A stretch of 64,000 nucleotides of DNA. It comes from Candidatus Azophilus lithoversatilis (GTDB taxonomy: Bacteria > Pseudomonadota > Gammaproteobacteria > Pseudomonadales > Azotimanducaceae). The stretch is from contig JAQAJJ010000003.1 in the NCBI GenBank assembly GCA_028278675.1, positions 63,042 to 127,041 on the forward strand, read 5' to 3'. Made by a program: the position numbers and the translations under genes. The notes under the pieces were generated by a model. That model did not search any database, was not told the DNA's origin, and saw nothing but the letters and a program-made list of their open reading frames with translations. Positions 51,433 through 61,509 of this stretch are shown here, piece after piece; within the stretch, counting starts at the first letter, position 1, and each line of letters starts with the position of its first letter.

Positions 51433-51966
51433 CTACTTCTTCTTGGCTTCCTTGCGCCGTACCTGCTCACCGAGGTAGCGCACGCCCTTGCCCTTGTAGG
51501 GTTCCGGTGGCCGAAAGCTGCGAATCTCCGCTGTCACCTGGCCAACGAGCTGCTTGTCGGCACCGGAAATGACGATTTCCGTCTGGCTGGGGGTCTCGGC
51601 GCTGACGCCCTTCGGCAACTGATATTCGACCGGGTGGGAGAAGCCGAGCTGCAACGTCAGCATCTCTCCCTTGATGGCCGCGCGGTAGCCCACCCCTTGC
51701 AATTGCAGCCGCTTCTCAAAGCCGGCGCTGACGCCCTGCACCATGTTGTTGACCAAGGAGCGGGTGGTGCCAGCCATCGCTTTGGCGCTCTTGGATTTGG
51801 AGCGGGCCTTGAAGCGCAGCACCCCGTTCTCCTGGGCAACCTCGACAGCCGGATGGATCGCCGTCTCCAAGGTGCCCTTGGCGCCGGACACCCGGATGCT
51901 GGCGCCGCTGATAGCTGCCTCGACCCCTTCCGGCACGGCGATTGGATTGTCGGCTATCCGGGACAT
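51433..51966 (-). CDS. rplF: Ribosomal protein L6
   Basis: 177 residues (MSRIADNPIAVPEGVEAAIS) with the C-terminal signature PPEPYKGKGVRYLGEQVRRK. Located near the factor-binding site of the 50S subunit. Three bases separate it from rpsH. Confidence 0.98.
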   Translation of the reverse strand: MSRIADNPIAVPEGVEAAISGASIRVSGAKGTLETAIHPAVEVAQENGVLRFKARSKSKSAKAMAGTTRSLVNNMVQGVSAGFEKRLQLQGVGYRAAIKGEMLTLQLGFSHPVEYQLPKGVSAETPSQTEIVISGADKQLVGQVTAEIRSFRPPEPYKGKGVRYLGEQVRRKEAKKK

Positions 51967-51969
51967 CCG

Positions 51970-52362
51970 CTAAAACACCGTGCAAAGGACTTCGCCGCCG
52001 ACGCCCAGCCGGCGCGCGCGGCGGTCGGTCATCACCCCTTTGCTGGTGCTGACGATGGCGACGCCCAAGCCGCCGCGCACCTTGGGCAATTCCGCTTGGC
52101 CCTTGTAGATCCGGAGCCCAGGCCGGCTGACCCGGTGAATCTCCTCGATGACCGGCTGCCCGGCATGATACTTCAGCCGCACGGTCAATTGCCGCTTGCT
52201 TTCGTCGCTGACATTGAAGCCCTCGATGTAGCCTTCCTGCTCAAGCACCTCGCAGACGGCCACCTTGGCCTTGGAGTGCGGCATGGCTACTTCCGGGTGG
52301 CCGACGCTCTGGGCGTTGCGCACCCGGGTAAGGAAATCGGCGATCGGATCCTGCATGGTCAT
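51970..52362 (-). CDS. rpsH: Ribosomal protein S8
   Basis: 130 residues ([20 protein letters not shown]) ending [20 protein letters not shown] then the usual [12 protein letters not shown] 52362 has GGAG 6 nt upstream. S8 is the known repressor of the spc operon in Escherichia coli. Confidence 0.98.
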   Translation of the reverse strand: MTMQDPIADFLTRVRNAQSVGHPEVAMPHSKAKVAVCEVLEQEGYIEGFNVSDESKRQLTVRLKYHAGQPVIEEIHRVSRPGLRIYKGQAELPKVRGGLGVAIVSTSKGVMTDRRARRLGVGGEVLCTVF

Positions 52363-52371
52363 CGGCTGCTC

Positions 52372-52677
52372 CTACCAACTCGCCTTCACCAAGCCCGGCA
52401 CGTCGCCCCGCATTGCCGCCTCGCGCAGCTTGTTGCGGCCGAGGCCAAACTTTCGATATACGCCGTGGGGGCGGCCAGTGAGGCCGCAACGGCGCTGCCG
52501 GCGCACCGGCGAGGCGTTGCGCGGCAGCTTCTGCAGCTTGAGCTGCGCCGCCCAATGCTCGTCATCGGACAGATTCCGATTGTTGATGATGGCCTTGAGC
52601 TCGGCGCGCTTGGCCTGGTAGCGGGCGGCCACCTTGGCGCGCTTCTTTTCCCGCTCGATCATCGATGCCTTTGCCAT
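52372..52677 (-). CDS. rpsN: Ribosomal protein S14
   Basis: 101 residues ([20 protein letters not shown]). The central [20 protein letters not shown] is present, but only one of the four zinc cysteines is kept, so this is the zinc-free long form typical of gammaproteobacteria. Confidence 0.98.
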   Translation of the reverse strand: MAKASMIEREKKRAKVAARYQAKRAELKAIINNRNLSDDEHWAAQLKLQKLPRNASPVRRQRRCGLTGRPHGVYRKFGLGRNKLREAAMRGDVPGLVKASW

Positions 52678-52727
52678 GGTCTTGATCCGCTTAGCTGATG
52701 CCTAGTTGATGGGAATGCCGCTCGGCC

Positions 52728-53276
52728 TTAAGCCGCTGGCTGCCGGAAGGGGAACTTGAACTGCCGCAGCAGGGCGAGGGCCGCCGCGTCGGTGGCGGCG
52801 GTGGTGGTCACCGTGATATCGAGGCCGCGAATCTTGTCGATCTTGTCGTAGTCGATTTCAGCAAACACGATCTGCTCGACGATGCCCATGGAGAAGTTGC
52901 CACGCCCGTCGAACGACTTGGGGTTCAGGCCGCGAAAATCGCGAATGCGTGGAATGGCCACGCCCACCAGCCGTTCCAGGAATTCGTGCATGCGCCTGCG
53001 GCGCAGCGTCACCTTGCAGCCGACCGGGTAGCCCTCCCGGATCTTGAAGCCCGCCTCGGACTTGCGCGCCTTGGTGATGATGGGCTTCTGGCCGGATATG
53101 GCCGTCAGGTCGGCGACGGCCGCCTCCATGATCTTGCGGTCGCCCACCGCCTCGCCGACCCCCATGTTCAGGGTCACCTTCTCCAGCCGCGGCACCTGCA
53201 TGACGCTCACCAGCCCCAATTCCTCCTTGAGGGCGGGGCGGATCCGATCTCGGTAGTCTTCCAGAAAACCGCTCAT
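52728..53276 (-). CDS. rplE: Ribosomal protein L5
   Basis: 182 residues with [20 protein letters not shown] and [20 protein letters not shown]. Contacts 5S rRNA and P-site tRNA. Its start overlaps the rplX stop by 4 bp. Confidence 0.98.
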   Translation of the reverse strand: MSGFLEDYRDRIRPALKEELGLVSVMQVPRLEKVTLNMGVGEAVGDRKIMEAAVADLTAISGQKPIITKARKSEAGFKIREGYPVGCKVTLRRRRMHEFLERLVGVAIPRIRDFRGLNPKSFDGRGNFSMGIVEQIVFAEIDYDKIDKIRGLDITVTTTAATDAAALALLRQFKFPFRQPAA

Positions 53277-53584
53277 TCCAAAACTTCGCCTGTTGACTTT
53301 AAGTAGCGGACCTTTTCGTCGTTCTCAATCCGAAAGCCCACCCGGTCGGCGCGTTGCTCGGCGTCATTCCAGATGGCGACGTTGGAGGCGTCGATCGGGC
53401 CTTCGCGCTCGATGATGCCGCCTTGCTGGCCGCGATTGGGGTCGCCTCGTTGGTGCTTCTTCAGCAGATTGACGCCCGACACGATGAGTCGGCCGTCGCG
53501 GCGCACTTCGAGCACCTCGCCGCGCCGTCCGCGGTCGCGTCCGGCAAGCACGATGACTTCGTCGTCTTTCCTTATCTTATTCAT
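53273..53584 (-). CDS. rplX: Ribosomal protein L24
   Basis: 103 residues from ATG 53584 ([20 protein letters not shown]), the KOW-type RNA-binding motif. The open frame back to 53758 overlaps rplN and is ignored. An assembly initiator of the 50S subunit. Confidence 0.98.
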   Translation of the reverse strand: MNKIRKDDEVIVLAGRDRGRRGEVLEVRRDGRLIVSGVNLLKKHQRGDPNRGQQGGIIEREGPIDASNVAIWNDAEQRADRVGFRIENDEKVRYLKSTGEVLE

Positions 53585-53627
53585 CGATCTGTCTTGTCGA
53601 TCCTGGCGGCGCACTGGTGCGGCGCAC

Positions 53628-53996
53628 CTACAACACCTCCGGGGCCAGCGAGACAATGCGCATGAAGTGCTCGGTGCGCAGTTCCCGGGTAACGGGGCCG
53701 AAGATGCGCGTTCCCACTGGTTGATTTTGTTGATTGAGCAGCACTGCGGCGTTCTCATCGAAGCGGATCAGCGAGCCGTCCGGCCGCCGAACGCCTTTGC
53801 GGGTGCGCACCACCACTGCGTTCATGACCTGCCCCTTGCGCACCCGGCCCCGGGGTATGGCCTCCTTGACCGCCACCTTGATGATGTCGCCGATGCCGGC
53901 GTAGCGGCGATGGGAGCCGCCGAGCACCTTGATGCACTGCACCCGTCGTGCGCCGCTGTTGTCGGCTATGGCCAACGTGGTTTCTGCTTGAATCAT
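53628..53996 (-). CDS. rplN: Ribosomal protein L14
   Basis: 122 residues ([20 protein letters not shown]) with the family core [20 protein letters not shown]. First gene of the spc operon in the usual order, 14 bp after rpsQ. Confidence 0.98.
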   Translation of the reverse strand: MIQAETTLAIADNSGARRVQCIKVLGGSHRRYAGIGDIIKVAVKEAIPRGRVRKGQVMNAVVVRTRKGVRRPDGSLIRFDENAAVLLNQQNQPVGTRIFGPVTRELRTEHFMRIVSLAPEVL

Positions 53997-54010
53997 GGGC
54001 GTTCAACCTG

Positions 54011-54304
54011 TCAGGCCACCGCGGCGCGCTGATCGACGGACTTCAGCCGCCACGATTTGGTCTTGGAGATGGGGCGGCACTCCTCGACGGTGACCAAGTC
54101 GCCGACGCTGCCCTCGTTGCGCTCGTCATGGGCATGCAGCCGGGTCGAGCGACGGATAATCTTGCTGTACATCGGATGCTGAACCTTGCGTTCCACCAGC
54201 ACCGTGAGGGTCTTGTCCATGCGGTCGCTGGTGACGACCCCGGAAACGGTACGCCTGTTTTGGCGACCTTGGTCGCGCCGGCCAGTCTTGATCGGCTTAG
54301 TCAT
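54011..54304 (-). CDS. rpsQ: Ribosomal protein S17
   Basis: 97 residues with the S17 core [20 protein letters not shown] and the extended N-terminal part [18 protein letters not shown]. The start overlaps the end of rpmC by 8 bp. Confidence 0.98.
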   Translation of the reverse strand: MTKPIKTGRRDQGRQNRRTVSGVVTSDRMDKTLTVLVERKVQHPMYSKIIRRSTRLHAHDERNEGSVGDLVTVEECRPISKTKSWRLKSVDQRAAVA

Positions 54305-54533
54305 CTGCCTTCTCCTCCGGTGCCTGCTCCGCCGGTGCCTGCTCCGCGGGCGCCTTCTCTCGCATGATGGTCTTCACCCGGGCGAGGTCGCGCCGGGTCT
54401 CCTGCACCAGATGGGTTTGACCCAACTGGCCACTGGCTCGCTGCATGCGCAGGTTGAAGTGCTCCTTGCGCAGCCGCAGCAGCTCGCTCTTGAGCTCATC
54501 CGGGGCCATTTCCCTCAAGTCCGTTGCGTTCAT
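54297..54533 (-). CDS. rpmC: Ribosomal protein L29
   Basis: 78 residues from ATG 54533 ([20 protein letters not shown]). The core [17 protein letters not shown] is standard; a repetitive Pro/Ala/Glu tail ([14 protein letters not shown]) adds ~15 residues beyond the common length. The upstream open frame belongs to a different, overlapping region. Confidence 0.97.
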   Translation of the reverse strand: MNATDLREMAPDELKSELLRLRKEHFNLRMQRASGQLGQTHLVQETRRDLARVKTIMREKAPAEQAPAEQAPEEKADD

Positions 54534-54576
54534 CGCCCTAACCGACCTTGATCCATCCGTCCGCTTCCATGCCGCA

Positions 54577-54993
54577 CTAGGCAGCGACGGTCCGTTTTGC
54601 GAAGGACGTGGAGAACGGCAACTTGGCGCCAGCCAATTCGAAGGCCCGCCGCGCCACGTCCTCCGGTACGCCCTCAATCTCGTACAGGATGCGTCCCGGC
54701 TGCACTTGGGCAACCCAGTATTCGACGCTGCCCTTGCCCTTGCCCTGGCGCACTTCAAGCGGCTTCTTGGTGATCGGCTTGTCCGGGAAGGCGCGAATCC
54801 AGATCTTGGCGCCGCGGCGCACGTGGCGCGTCATGGCCCGCCGCGCAGCTTCGATTTGGCGCGCGGTCAGCCGCCCCCGGCTGGTCGACTTGAGGCCGAA
54901 TTCGCCGAAGCTCACCGAGCTGCCGCGGTGCGACAGGCCGCGGTTGCGGCCTTTGTGCTGCTTTCTGAATTTCGTTCGTTTCGGTTGTAGCAT
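54577..54993 (-). CDS. rplP: Ribosomal protein L16
   Basis: 138 residues ([20 protein letters not shown]) with [20 protein letters not shown] and the [20 protein letters not shown] segment near the peptidyl transferase centre. Confidence 0.98.
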   Translation of the reverse strand: MLQPKRTKFRKQHKGRNRGLSHRGSSVSFGEFGLKSTSRGRLTARQIEAARRAMTRHVRRGAKIWIRAFPDKPITKKPLEVRQGKGKGSVEYWVAQVQPGRILYEIEGVPEDVARRAFELAGAKLPFSTSFAKRTVAA

Positions 54994-55053
54994 GGCTGTT
55001 CAACTCTTCTTGCCAACTCTTCTTCCTGCCGCTCAAGGCTGCGGCCCGGACCC

Positions 55054-55713
55054 TTAGCCGGCCGCGGTCTCGGCTTCTTCCGGACCCAGGATTTCACCCT
55101 TGAACACCCACACCTTGATGCCCAGCACCCCGTAGGTGGTCTGCGCCTCCCAATTGGCGTAGTCGATGTCGGCGCGCAGGGTGTGCAGGGGCACCCGTCC
55201 TTCGTGGTACACCTCCGAGCGGGCGATCTCGGCACCGCCTAAGCGGCCGGCCACCCGCACCTTGATGCCTTGGGCGCCCAGCCGCATGGCGTTTTGGATG
55301 ACTCGCCGCATCGCGCGCCGAAACTGCACCCGCCGTTCCAACTGCTGCGCCACGTTCTGCGCCACCAACAGGGCGTCGATCTCGGGCTTGCGAATTTCCT
55401 CGATGATGACATGCACCGACTGCAGCCCCATCAGCTTCGTCAAGTCCACCCGCAGGCGCTCGACGTCCTCGCCCTTCTTGCCGATGACGATGCCCGGGCG
55501 GGCGGTGCGGATGGTGATGCGCGCGGTCTGCGCCGAACGCTTGATTTCGATGCCGCTGACCGATGCCTGAGCCAAGCGTTTGCGCAGGTACTCGCGCACC
55601 TCCAGATCCTTGAGCAGGTATTCCGAATACTGCTGCTTGTCCGCATACCAGATGGACTTGTGCGACTTGACCACGCCAAGGCGGATTCCGGTGGGATGTA
55701 CTTTCTGGCCCAT
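55054..55713 (-). CDS. rpsC: Ribosomal protein S3
   Basis: 219 residues ([20 protein letters not shown]) with the KH-domain loop [20 protein letters not shown] and the C-terminal half containing [12 protein letters not shown]. Located at the mRNA entry site. Confidence 0.98.
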   Translation of the reverse strand: MGQKVHPTGIRLGVVKSHKSIWYADKQQYSEYLLKDLEVREYLRKRLAQASVSGIEIKRSAQTARITIRTARPGIVIGKKGEDVERLRVDLTKLMGLQSVHVIIEEIRKPEIDALLVAQNVAQQLERRVQFRRAMRRVIQNAMRLGAQGIKVRVAGRLGGAEIARSEVYHEGRVPLHTLRADIDYANWEAQTTYGVLGIKVWVFKGEILGPEEAETAAG

Positions 55714-55717
55714 CTTG

Positions 55718-56050
55718 CTACTCGTCCGACAGGGTCACGGTGATGTGGCTGGTGCGCTTGAAGATGCGGTCCGCCCGGCCCTTGGCGCGCGGCTTTATGC
55801 GCTTCAAGGTAGTGCCTTCGTTGACTTGAATCTCAGAAATCCAGAGTTCGTCCACATCCGCGCCCTCGTTGTTTTCCGCATTGGCGATGGCTGACTCCAC
55901 CACCTTGCGCACCAGAACCGCCGCCTTGGCCGGGCTGAAGCTCAGGAAGCCCAGTGCCTGATCCAAGGGTCGCCCGCGCACTTGGTCGGCGACCAAGCGG
56001 GCCTTCTGGGGCGAAATGGTGAGCCGTCTGGCGGTGGCGGAAAGCATCAT
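55718..56050 (-). CDS. rplV: Ribosomal protein L22
   Basis: 110 residues from ATG 56050, preceded by AAGGA at 9 nt (an ATG six codons further up is less likely). [20 protein letters not shown] and the exit-tunnel loop region [19 protein letters not shown] are intact. Confidence 0.97.
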   Translation of the reverse strand: MMLSATARRLTISPQKARLVADQVRGRPLDQALGFLSFSPAKAAVLVRKVVESAIANAENNEGADVDELWISEIQVNEGTTLKRIKPRAKGRADRIFKRTSHITVTLSDE

Positions 56051-56130
56051 GAGCGCTCGTCCTTCCATTCCTGACCGGGTTTTTCCTGCATGCGTTCCAT
56101 GGTTTCCCTGCTCAGCGCCATTCGCCGCCC

Positions 56131-56406
56131 TTACCGGCGGGCCTTGCGGTCCGCGGCATGGCCCCGGTAGGTTCGCGTCGGCGCAAATTCACCGAGCTTG
56201 TGGCCGACCATCTCCTCGCTGATGAAGATCGGCACATGCTGGCGACCGTTGTACACGGCAATGGTCAGCCCCACCATGTCCGGCAGGATCATGGAACGGC
56301 GCGACCAGGTCTTTATGGGCCGCTTGCTGCCGCTCTGCACGGCCTGATCCACCTTCTTAATCAGGTGAAGATCGACGAAGGGACCCTTTCGCACCGATCT
56401 CGGCAT
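56131..56406 (-). CDS. rpsS: Ribosomal protein S19
   Basis: 91 residues ([20 protein letters not shown]), with [20 protein letters not shown] and the [20 protein letters not shown] end. Four bases separate it from rplB. Confidence 0.98.
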   Translation of the reverse strand: MPRSVRKGPFVDLHLIKKVDQAVQSGSKRPIKTWSRRSMILPDMVGLTIAVYNGRQHVPIFISEEMVGHKLGEFAPTRTYRGHAADRKARR

Positions 56407-56410
56407 GGCC

Positions 56411-57238
56411 TTACCTCCTGCTCCGGCGGCGCACTATGAGCCCGTCGGTGCGCTTGTTGCTGCGCGTTTTGTGGCCCTTGGTGGGCACACCCCAGGGCGA
56501 GACCGGATGCCGGCCGCCCGAGGACTTGCCTTCACCGCCGCCGTGGGGATGGTCGACCGGGTTCATGGCCACGCCGCGCACGGTGGGCCGAACTCCGCGC
56601 CAGCGATTGGCTCCAGCCTTGCCGAGGGATCGCAGGTTGTGCTCGCTGTTGCCCACTTCGCCGACCGTGGCGCGGCATTCAATGAGCACCCGGCGCATCT
56701 CCCCCGAACGCAGGCGCAGCGTGGCGTAGTTGCCTTCCCGGGCAACGAGTTGCGCGGAGGTGCCGGCGCTGCGGGCGAGTTGCGCTCCCTTGCCGGGCTT
56801 GAGTTCGATGCAGTGCACCACGCTGCCGACCGGAATGCTGCGCAAGGCCATGGCGTTGCCGGGTCGAATGGGAGCGCTGGCGCCGCTCATGACCGGATCA
56901 TTGGCCCGCAGCCCCTTGGGCGCGATGATGTAGCGCCGTTCGCCGTCCGCATACTTGAGCAGGGCGAGGTTGGCGGTACGGTTGGGGTCGTATTCAAGGC
57001 GCTCGACGCGGGCTGGGACGCCGTCCTTGTTGCGCTTGAAGTCGATGATTCGATAGTGGCGCTTGTGTCCGCCGCCCCGGTGCCTGGTAGTGATGCGGCC
57101 GTGGTTGTTGCGTCCCCCGGATTTGCTCAAACCCTTGAGCAGCGGCTTGTGCGGTGCGCCTTTGTGCAGATCCGGATTGACCACCGTGACGGTGAAGCGC
57201 CGGCCCGGGGAGGTTGGCTTTGCCTTGACCACCGCCAC
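56411..57238 (-). CDS. rplB: Ribosomal protein L2
   Basis: 275 residues ([20 protein letters not shown]) with the conserved C-terminal [20 protein letters not shown], which includes the histidine important for peptidyl transfer. Normal length. Confidence 0.98.
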   Translation of the reverse strand: MAVVKAKPTSPGRRFTVTVVNPDLHKGAPHKPLLKGLSKSGGRNNHGRITTRHRGGGHKRHYRIIDFKRNKDGVPARVERLEYDPNRTANLALLKYADGERRYIIAPKGLRANDPVMSGASAPIRPGNAMALRSIPVGSVVHCIELKPGKGAQLARSAGTSAQLVAREGNYATLRLRSGEMRRVLIECRATVGEVGNSEHNLRSLGKAGANRWRGVRPTVRGVAMNPVDHPHGGGEGKSSGGRHPVSPWGVPTKGHKTRSNKRTDGLIVRRRSRR

Positions 57239-57242
57239 GGCC

Positions 57243-57539
57243 CTACTCCGTCACCATGGTGTCGAGTTCCTGGCCGGCGGCGACGCGGACGTAAGCCTTC
57301 TTCCAGTTCTTCTTGCGCGCGGTGCCGTGCCGGTTGCGCTTCACCTTGCCGCGCACGTTGAGCGTGGTCACGTTAAGCACCTCGACGCCGAACAACTGCT
57401 CCACCGCCTCCTTGACTTCCGCCTTGGTGGCGTCCTTGGCCACCTTGAATGCGTATTGGTTGCTCGAATCGCCCAGATTGGTGACTTTTTCCGATATGTG
57501 CGGTTCGTCGAGCACGATGTAGATGCGTTCCTCGTTCAC
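57243..57539 (-). CDS. rplW: Ribosomal protein L23
   Basis: 98 residues with [20 protein letters not shown] and [20 protein letters not shown]. Sits at the tunnel exit and docks trigger factor and SRP. It overlaps rplD by 4 bp. Confidence 0.98.
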   Translation of the reverse strand: MNEERIYIVLDEPHISEKVTNLGDSSNQYAFKVAKDATKAEVKEAVEQLFGVEVLNVTTLNVRGKVKRNRHGTARKKNWKKAYVRVAAGQELDTMVTE

Positions 57540-58147
57540 GCCAGCGCCTCCTCAAGCTTCTTCAGGGCGCCGACGGTCATCAGCACGTGATCGAAGCTCA
57601 CCAAGCTCAACGGATCGATGGCGGCAACGTCGCGAACGTCAACCTCGCGCAGGTTGCGGGCCGCGAGTTCAAGGTTGCCGTCCACGCCGTCGGCGACGAT
57701 GAGCAGCTTTCCATCAGGCTTTGGGTCCAGGGAGGCGAGTTTGTCTAGAAGGGCGCGGGTTTTGGGGGCGTCGATGGAGAAGGCGTCGAGGGCGATGAGG
57801 CGGTTTTGGCGGATCAGCTCGGACAGAATGCAGCGCACTGCGCCGTGATACATCTTGCGATTGACCTTTTGCGAATGATCCTGCGGCTTGGCCGCAAAAG
57901 TGACGCCGCCGCCGCGCCAGATGGGGCTGCGGATGCTGCCCGCCCGGGCTCGTCCCGTGCCCTTCTGCCGCCAAGGCTTACGGCCGCCGCCGCGCCGTTC
58001 CGAGCGGGACTTGTGGGCTCTTGAACCCTGCCGGCCTGCGGCTTGGTAGGCGCTGACCACCTGATGCACCAGGGCTTCATTGAATTCGCGGCCAAAGGCC
58101 GCTTCGGACAACTCCACGCTGCCGCCGGCTTGCAACGCAACCTTCAC
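57536..58147 (-). CDS. rplD: Ribosomal protein L4
   Basis: 203 residues; the tunnel loop [20 protein letters not shown] is diagnostic. In Escherichia coli L4 also represses the S10 operon by acting on its leader, which is relevant to the hairpin upstream of rpsJ here. It overlaps rplC by 4 bp. Confidence 0.98.
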   Translation of the reverse strand: MKVALQAGGSVELSEAAFGREFNEALVHQVVSAYQAAGRQGSRAHKSRSERRGGGRKPWRQKGTGRARAGSIRSPIWRGGGVTFAAKPQDHSQKVNRKMYHGAVRCILSELIRQNRLIALDAFSIDAPKTRALLDKLASLDPKPDGKLLIVADGVDGNLELAARNLREVDVRDVAAIDPLSLVSFDHVLMTVGALKKLEEALA

Positions 58148-58815
58148 GATGGGACCGCCCTGTCGGCCTCGGTGGCCCCTGCCGCCTTGATGGCTGGGCG
58201 AATTTGCACATCGCCCCCCGCAGGCCCCGGCACCGAGCCCTTCACCAGCAGGAGATTGCGCTGCTTGTCCACACGCACAACCTCAAGGTTTTGGGTGGTC
58301 ATGCGGGCATTGCCGAGTTGCCCGGCCATCTTCTTGCCTTTGAACACCCGCCCCGGCGTTTGACACTGGCCGATGGAGCCGGGCGCCCGGTGGGAGATGG
58401 AGTTGCCGTGGCTGGCGTCCTGGCCGCGGAAGTTCCATCGCTTGATGGTGCCGGCGAAGCCCTTGCCCTTGGAGGTGCCGCGCACATCCACCCGTTGTCC
58501 GGCCTCGAAGACCTCGACGCCGAATTCGGCGCCGGGAACCAAGGCTTCGTCAATGCGGTCCAAACGGAATTCCCAAAGCCCCCGGCCGAGTCCGGCACCG
58601 GCCTTGGCGAAGTGGCCGGCAATGGGGCGAGTGACATGATTGCGCCGGCCAGCGCCGGCGGTGACTTGAACCGCGGCGTAGCCGTCGGTTTCCGGTGTTT
58701 TGACTTGGATGACCCGATTGGGTTCCACTTCAATCACCGTGACGGGCACGGACGCGCCCGCGTCGGTGAACACCCGAGTCATGCCGCATTTTTTGCCGAT
58801 CAAGCCAATCGCCAT
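58144..58815 (-). CDS. rplC: Ribosomal protein L3
   Basis: 223 residues from ATG 58815 ([20 protein letters not shown]) with the loop [20 protein letters not shown] that reaches the peptidyl transferase centre. A 243-bp gap with a terminator separates it from rpsJ, unlike the usual tight spacing. Confidence 0.98.
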   Translation of the reverse strand: MAIGLIGKKCGMTRVFTDAGASVPVTVIEVEPNRVIQVKTPETDGYAAVQVTAGAGRRNHVTRPIAGHFAKAGAGLGRGLWEFRLDRIDEALVPGAEFGVEVFEAGQRVDVRGTSKGKGFAGTIKRWNFRGQDASHGNSISHRAPGSIGQCQTPGRVFKGKKMAGQLGNARMTTQNLEVVRVDKQRNLLLVKGSVPGPAGGDVQIRPAIKAAGATEADRAVPS

Positions 58816-59021
58816 GCTTCGATCCTGGTTGTGGCCCAACCCCCCAACTCTCTCGGAGGTCTTGAGCGCCCTTCAAGCCCAAAAGCACCCGCCGCTCCTT
58901 TCCCTGTGTTGAGCGGAAGGCGCACTGCTTCGCCAGCCCTCCAATCGGGGCCCTATACGCCCATCGGGGCGCTTTAAGCCCCCGCAGGGGCGCTGTCGCA
59001 CTTAGGGGGTCAACCCCCCCC

Positions 59022-59056
59022 AAAAAAAACGCCGGCCATCGGCGGCGCGGCGTTTT
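59022..59056 (-). terminator. Intrinsic terminator directly after rpsJ
   Basis: On the minus strand AACGCCG (59054-59048) and CGGCGTT (59034-59028) form a stem with a GC-rich loop, followed at once by a run of eight T (59029-59022). It begins 5 bp after the rpsJ stop and would end or attenuate transcription before rplC. Confidence 0.75.
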
Positions 59057-59058
59057 CG

Positions 59059-59370
59059 TCAATTCAAACTGATCTGCACCTCAACCCCGGCCGCCAAATC
59101 AAGCCTCATCAGCGCATCGACGGTCTTCTCGGTGGGTTCAATGATGTCCAGGAGACGCTTGTGCGTTCGGATTTCGTACTGGTCGCGGGCATCCTTGTTG
59201 GCATTCGGCGATATCAGCACGGTGAATCTTTCCTTCCGCGTGGGCAGGGGTATCGGCCCGCGGACCTGCGCCCCGGTGCGCTTCGCCGTATCGACAATCT
59301 CTTGGGTCGATACGTCGATCAGCTTGTGGTCAAACGCTCTCAGGCGAATGCGGATGCGCTGGTTGGGCAC
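59059..59370 (-). CDS. rpsJ: Ribosomal protein S10
   Basis: 103 residues from GTG 59370, which has GGAGG 8 nt upstream; the open frame to 59610 is ignored. [20 protein letters not shown] and [20 protein letters not shown] identify S10 (NusE), also a partner of NusB in antitermination. First gene of the ribosomal run; tuf, fusA, rpsG and rpsL do not precede it here. Confidence 0.98.
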   Translation of the reverse strand: MPNQRIRIRLRAFDHKLIDVSTQEIVDTAKRTGAQVRGPIPLPTRKERFTVLISPNANKDARDQYEIRTHKRLLDIIEPTEKTVDALMRLDLAAGVEVQISLN

Positions 59371-59392
59371 CGAACGACCTCCAAAACGCGGC

Positions 59393-59428
59393 AAAAAAAC
59401 CCCAACCCGCACTGCGGCTAGGCTGGGT
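59393..59428 (-). promoter_or_regulatory. Terminator-like hairpin in the rpsJ leader
   Basis: Read on the minus strand: CCCAGCC, an inner CCGC-AGT-GCGG hairpin, GGTTGGG, G, then seven T, ending 22 nt before the rpsJ GTG. Position and shape suggest an attenuator like the L4-responsive S10 leader of Escherichia coli, though the leader is much shorter (~90 nt). Confidence 0.6.
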
Positions 59429-59467
59429 ACCTCTCCTGTTAAAGAACCCCCGAAATCGGGACGGGGC

Positions 59468-59496
59468 ACTATACAGAGCCGCCATCCGTCCCGCAA
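59468..59496 (-). promoter_or_regulatory. Sigma-70-type promoter for rpsJ
   Basis: Minus strand: -35 TTGCGG (59496-59491), 17 bp spacer, -10 TATAGT (59473-59468). Transcription should start near 59461, giving a ~90 nt leader before rpsJ. Confidence 0.6.
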
Positions 59497-59499
59497 CCG

Positions 59500-59865
59500 C
59501 CAATCTCGGAATAATTTCGAATTGTTTTCCAAACTGGCGCGGCGCCCGGCAGAGCCGTTCGGCAGCAGCCACTGGCAATCGCGCCAGCGACGGCGACTGG
59601 CGCCATGCATTGCTTACTGTGGTTGAGCAGTGGACGATGGCCCATCCCGGTTCGAAGCTGGTGCCGGCGCTCGACGAATCTCAATGGATCGCCGCTTCAA
59701 GCCCCAAGTGCTGTCGGAGCCGCAGCACTGCTGGGACCGGGTGTGGAAAAACGCGGTCAATGTGGTTCTGCCGCTGTGCGGTTCCTGCATCGGCTTCATG
59801 AAGCGGGAGGTGATCGGTCGGTCAAGCCCCCTGCTCGGCCCTCGCACTTGCAGCAATTCGTGAGG
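59500..59865. other. Region upstream of the rpsJ promoter
   Basis: Several chance frames but no supported gene. A plus-strand frame through 59690-59860 (contains LPLCGSCIGFMKREV) could be a decayed upstream part of the small ORF at 59866; a frame break between them would be needed. Confidence 0.35.
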
Positions 59866-60018
59866 ATGGGCTATCTGCGCCGCCGCTACCCGGTGGACCG
59901 CCGCCGCCTCAACCCCAAGCAGTTGCGCTTCGACATCGACGATCCGCTGCTGCGCTGCAGGAACGCGCCCGACTGGCATTCGCTGGAGGACCTTTACGCC
60001 CTGAACCAAGGCGTTTAG
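59866..60018 (+). CDS. Small hypothetical protein, possibly a gene remnant
   Basis: 50 residues from ATG 59866: LRRRYPVDRRRLNPKQLRFD, then DDPLLRCRNAPDWHSLEDLY. The composition looks like real protein and not chance frame, but I do not recognise it. It may be the surviving 3' end of a larger gene. It ends 15 bp before the short-chain dehydrogenase gene on the same strand. Confidence 0.4.
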   Translation: MGYLRRRYPVDRRRLNPKQLRFDIDDPLLRCRNAPDWHSLEDLYALNQGV

Positions 60019-60033
60019 GTATATTAGGCACCC

Positions 60034-60729
60034 ATGAAGATCCTGCTCATCACCGGCGCCAGCGCCGGCATCGGCCTTGCCACGGCAAGGCGCTTCGCCG
60101 CCGCCGGCTACGCCGTGACCAACATCTCCCGCCGCCCCTGTCCGCTGCCGTCGGTCAATCACCTGGCCGGGGACCTGTCGGATGCGAGTTTTCTTGACGA
60201 CCTGAGCGAACGGCTGGGCGAGGCCCTTTCCGGCGCGGATGCCGTGGCGCTCGTCCACAACGCCTCGCGGCTGTTGAACGACAGCGCCGCCGATACGCCG
60301 AGCGATCAGTTGCGCACCGTGATGGAAGTCAACCTCGCGGCCCCGAACACGCTCAACCGCTTCGTCATTCCCCGCATGCCGCCGGGCTCGTCCATACTCT
60401 ACGTCGGCTCGACGCTGGCCGAGAAAGCGGTGCCCAACAGCTTCTCCTACGTGGTCACCAAGCACGCCCTAATCGGCATGATGCGGGCCACCTGCCAGGA
60501 TTTGGCCGGGCTAGGCATCCACACCGCCTGCATCTGCCCCGGCTTCACGGACACGGAAATGCTGCGCGCCCATGTGCCGGCCGAGGCCATGGACGCCGTG
60601 CGCGGCCTTTCCGCCTACGGCCGGCTCATCGAACCCTCGGAAATCGCTGACACCCTGCACTGGGCGGCGGAAAGCCCGGTCATCAACGGCGCTGTGCTGC
60701 ACGCCAACCTCGGCCAAGTGGAACACTAG
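60034..60729 (+). CDS. Short-chain dehydrogenase/reductase
   Basis: A 231-residue classical SDR: TGASAGIGLATARRF at the N-terminus binds NAD(P), HNAS follows strand 4, and the active-site Ser (VGSTLAEKAVPNSFSYVVTK) and Tyr-x3-Lys (YVVTK) are intact. The PGFTDTEM segment after strand 6 is typical. Substrate unknown. It is convergent with the transporter gene, with only 5 bp between the stops. Confidence 0.9.
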   Translation: MKILLITGASAGIGLATARRFAAAGYAVTNISRRPCPLPSVNHLAGDLSDASFLDDLSERLGEALSGADAVALVHNASRLLNDSAADTPSDQLRTVMEVNLAAPNTLNRFVIPRMPPGSSILYVGSTLAEKAVPNSFSYVVTKHALIGMMRATCQDLAGLGIHTACICPGFTDTEMLRAHVPAEAMDAVRGLSAYGRLIEPSEIADTLHWAAESPVINGAVLHANLGQVEH

Positions 60730-60734
60730 TGTTT

Positions 60735-61493
60735 CTACTCGGTCGCCTCTTCGGTGCCGGTCAGGCCCAGGTAGGGCCGCAACCAGCGAACCAACAGGTA
60801 CACCGGGCCGGTATCGAATGCCGCCACCAGCAGCTTGAAGACGTATCCGGAGAGGATGAACGTCAGCAACTGCGGGGCCAAGGGCGCCGCTTCATCAATC
60901 GGCAGCGCATGGGCGTAGAAGTGGGTGATGAGGATCACCGCGGTGGTGTCGACCATTTGGCTGGTCATCGTCGAGGCGTTGTTGCGTAGCCACAGGTGGC
61001 GTCCGCCGGTGAGCTTCTTCCAAAAGTGGAACAGGCGCACGTCGCAGAATTGGGCGGCCAAGTAGGCAATCATGGATGCCGCCACCGCGCCGAAGGCGAG
61101 CTGGCGCACCTCGAAGAAGACCGGCAGCCGGCCGGCGGCATCGGTCTGCGGCAGTCCGGTGGCGGGGTCCATCGGCTCAAATCCAGGCAGCGCACCACCG
61201 AGCCAAAGCAGGAACACCACCCAACCATTAAGCAGCAGGCCCACCCAGACCATGTCCCGCGCCTTCTTCTCGCCGAACAGTTCGCTGATCAGGTCCGTGC
61301 ACAGAAAGGTGATGGGATAGGGGAGAACGCCGATGGCCACCACCATCGGTATGTTGACGCCGAACAGTTCGAACGACAGGTCCAGGAAGCGGCTGATGCC
61401 GAGCACGTTGAGCAGCGCCAAGGTGCCGAGAAACACCCCCGACAGGATCAGAAAGACCCGTTGGCGCCGCTTTTCGAAATTCGGTTCAGCCAT
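60735..61493 (-). CDS. Queuosine precursor transporter family protein (YhhQ/VUT-1)
   Basis: A 252-residue membrane protein with about six helices. The family pattern IGVLPYPITFLCTDLISELFGEKKARDMVW (read as PYPITFLCTDLISELFG plus EKKARDMVW) and the later NASTMTSQMVDTTAVILITH identify the YhhQ group, which imports queuosine precursors such as preQ0/preQ1 for tRNA modification. An insert after helix 3 (PGFEPMDPATGLPQTDAAG) is longer than in YhhQ. ATG 61493. Confidence 0.88.
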   Translation of the reverse strand: MAEPNFEKRRQRVFLILSGVFLGTLALLNVLGISRFLDLSFELFGVNIPMVVAIGVLPYPITFLCTDLISELFGEKKARDMVWVGLLLNGWVVFLLWLGGALPGFEPMDPATGLPQTDAAGRLPVFFEVRQLAFGAVAASMIAYLAAQFCDVRLFHFWKKLTGGRHLWLRNNASTMTSQMVDTTAVILITHFYAHALPIDEAAPLAPQLLTFILSGYVFKLLVAAFDTGPVYLLVRWLRPYLGLTGTEEATE

Positions 61494-61509
61494 CAGCAGC
61501 TTGGCGGAC

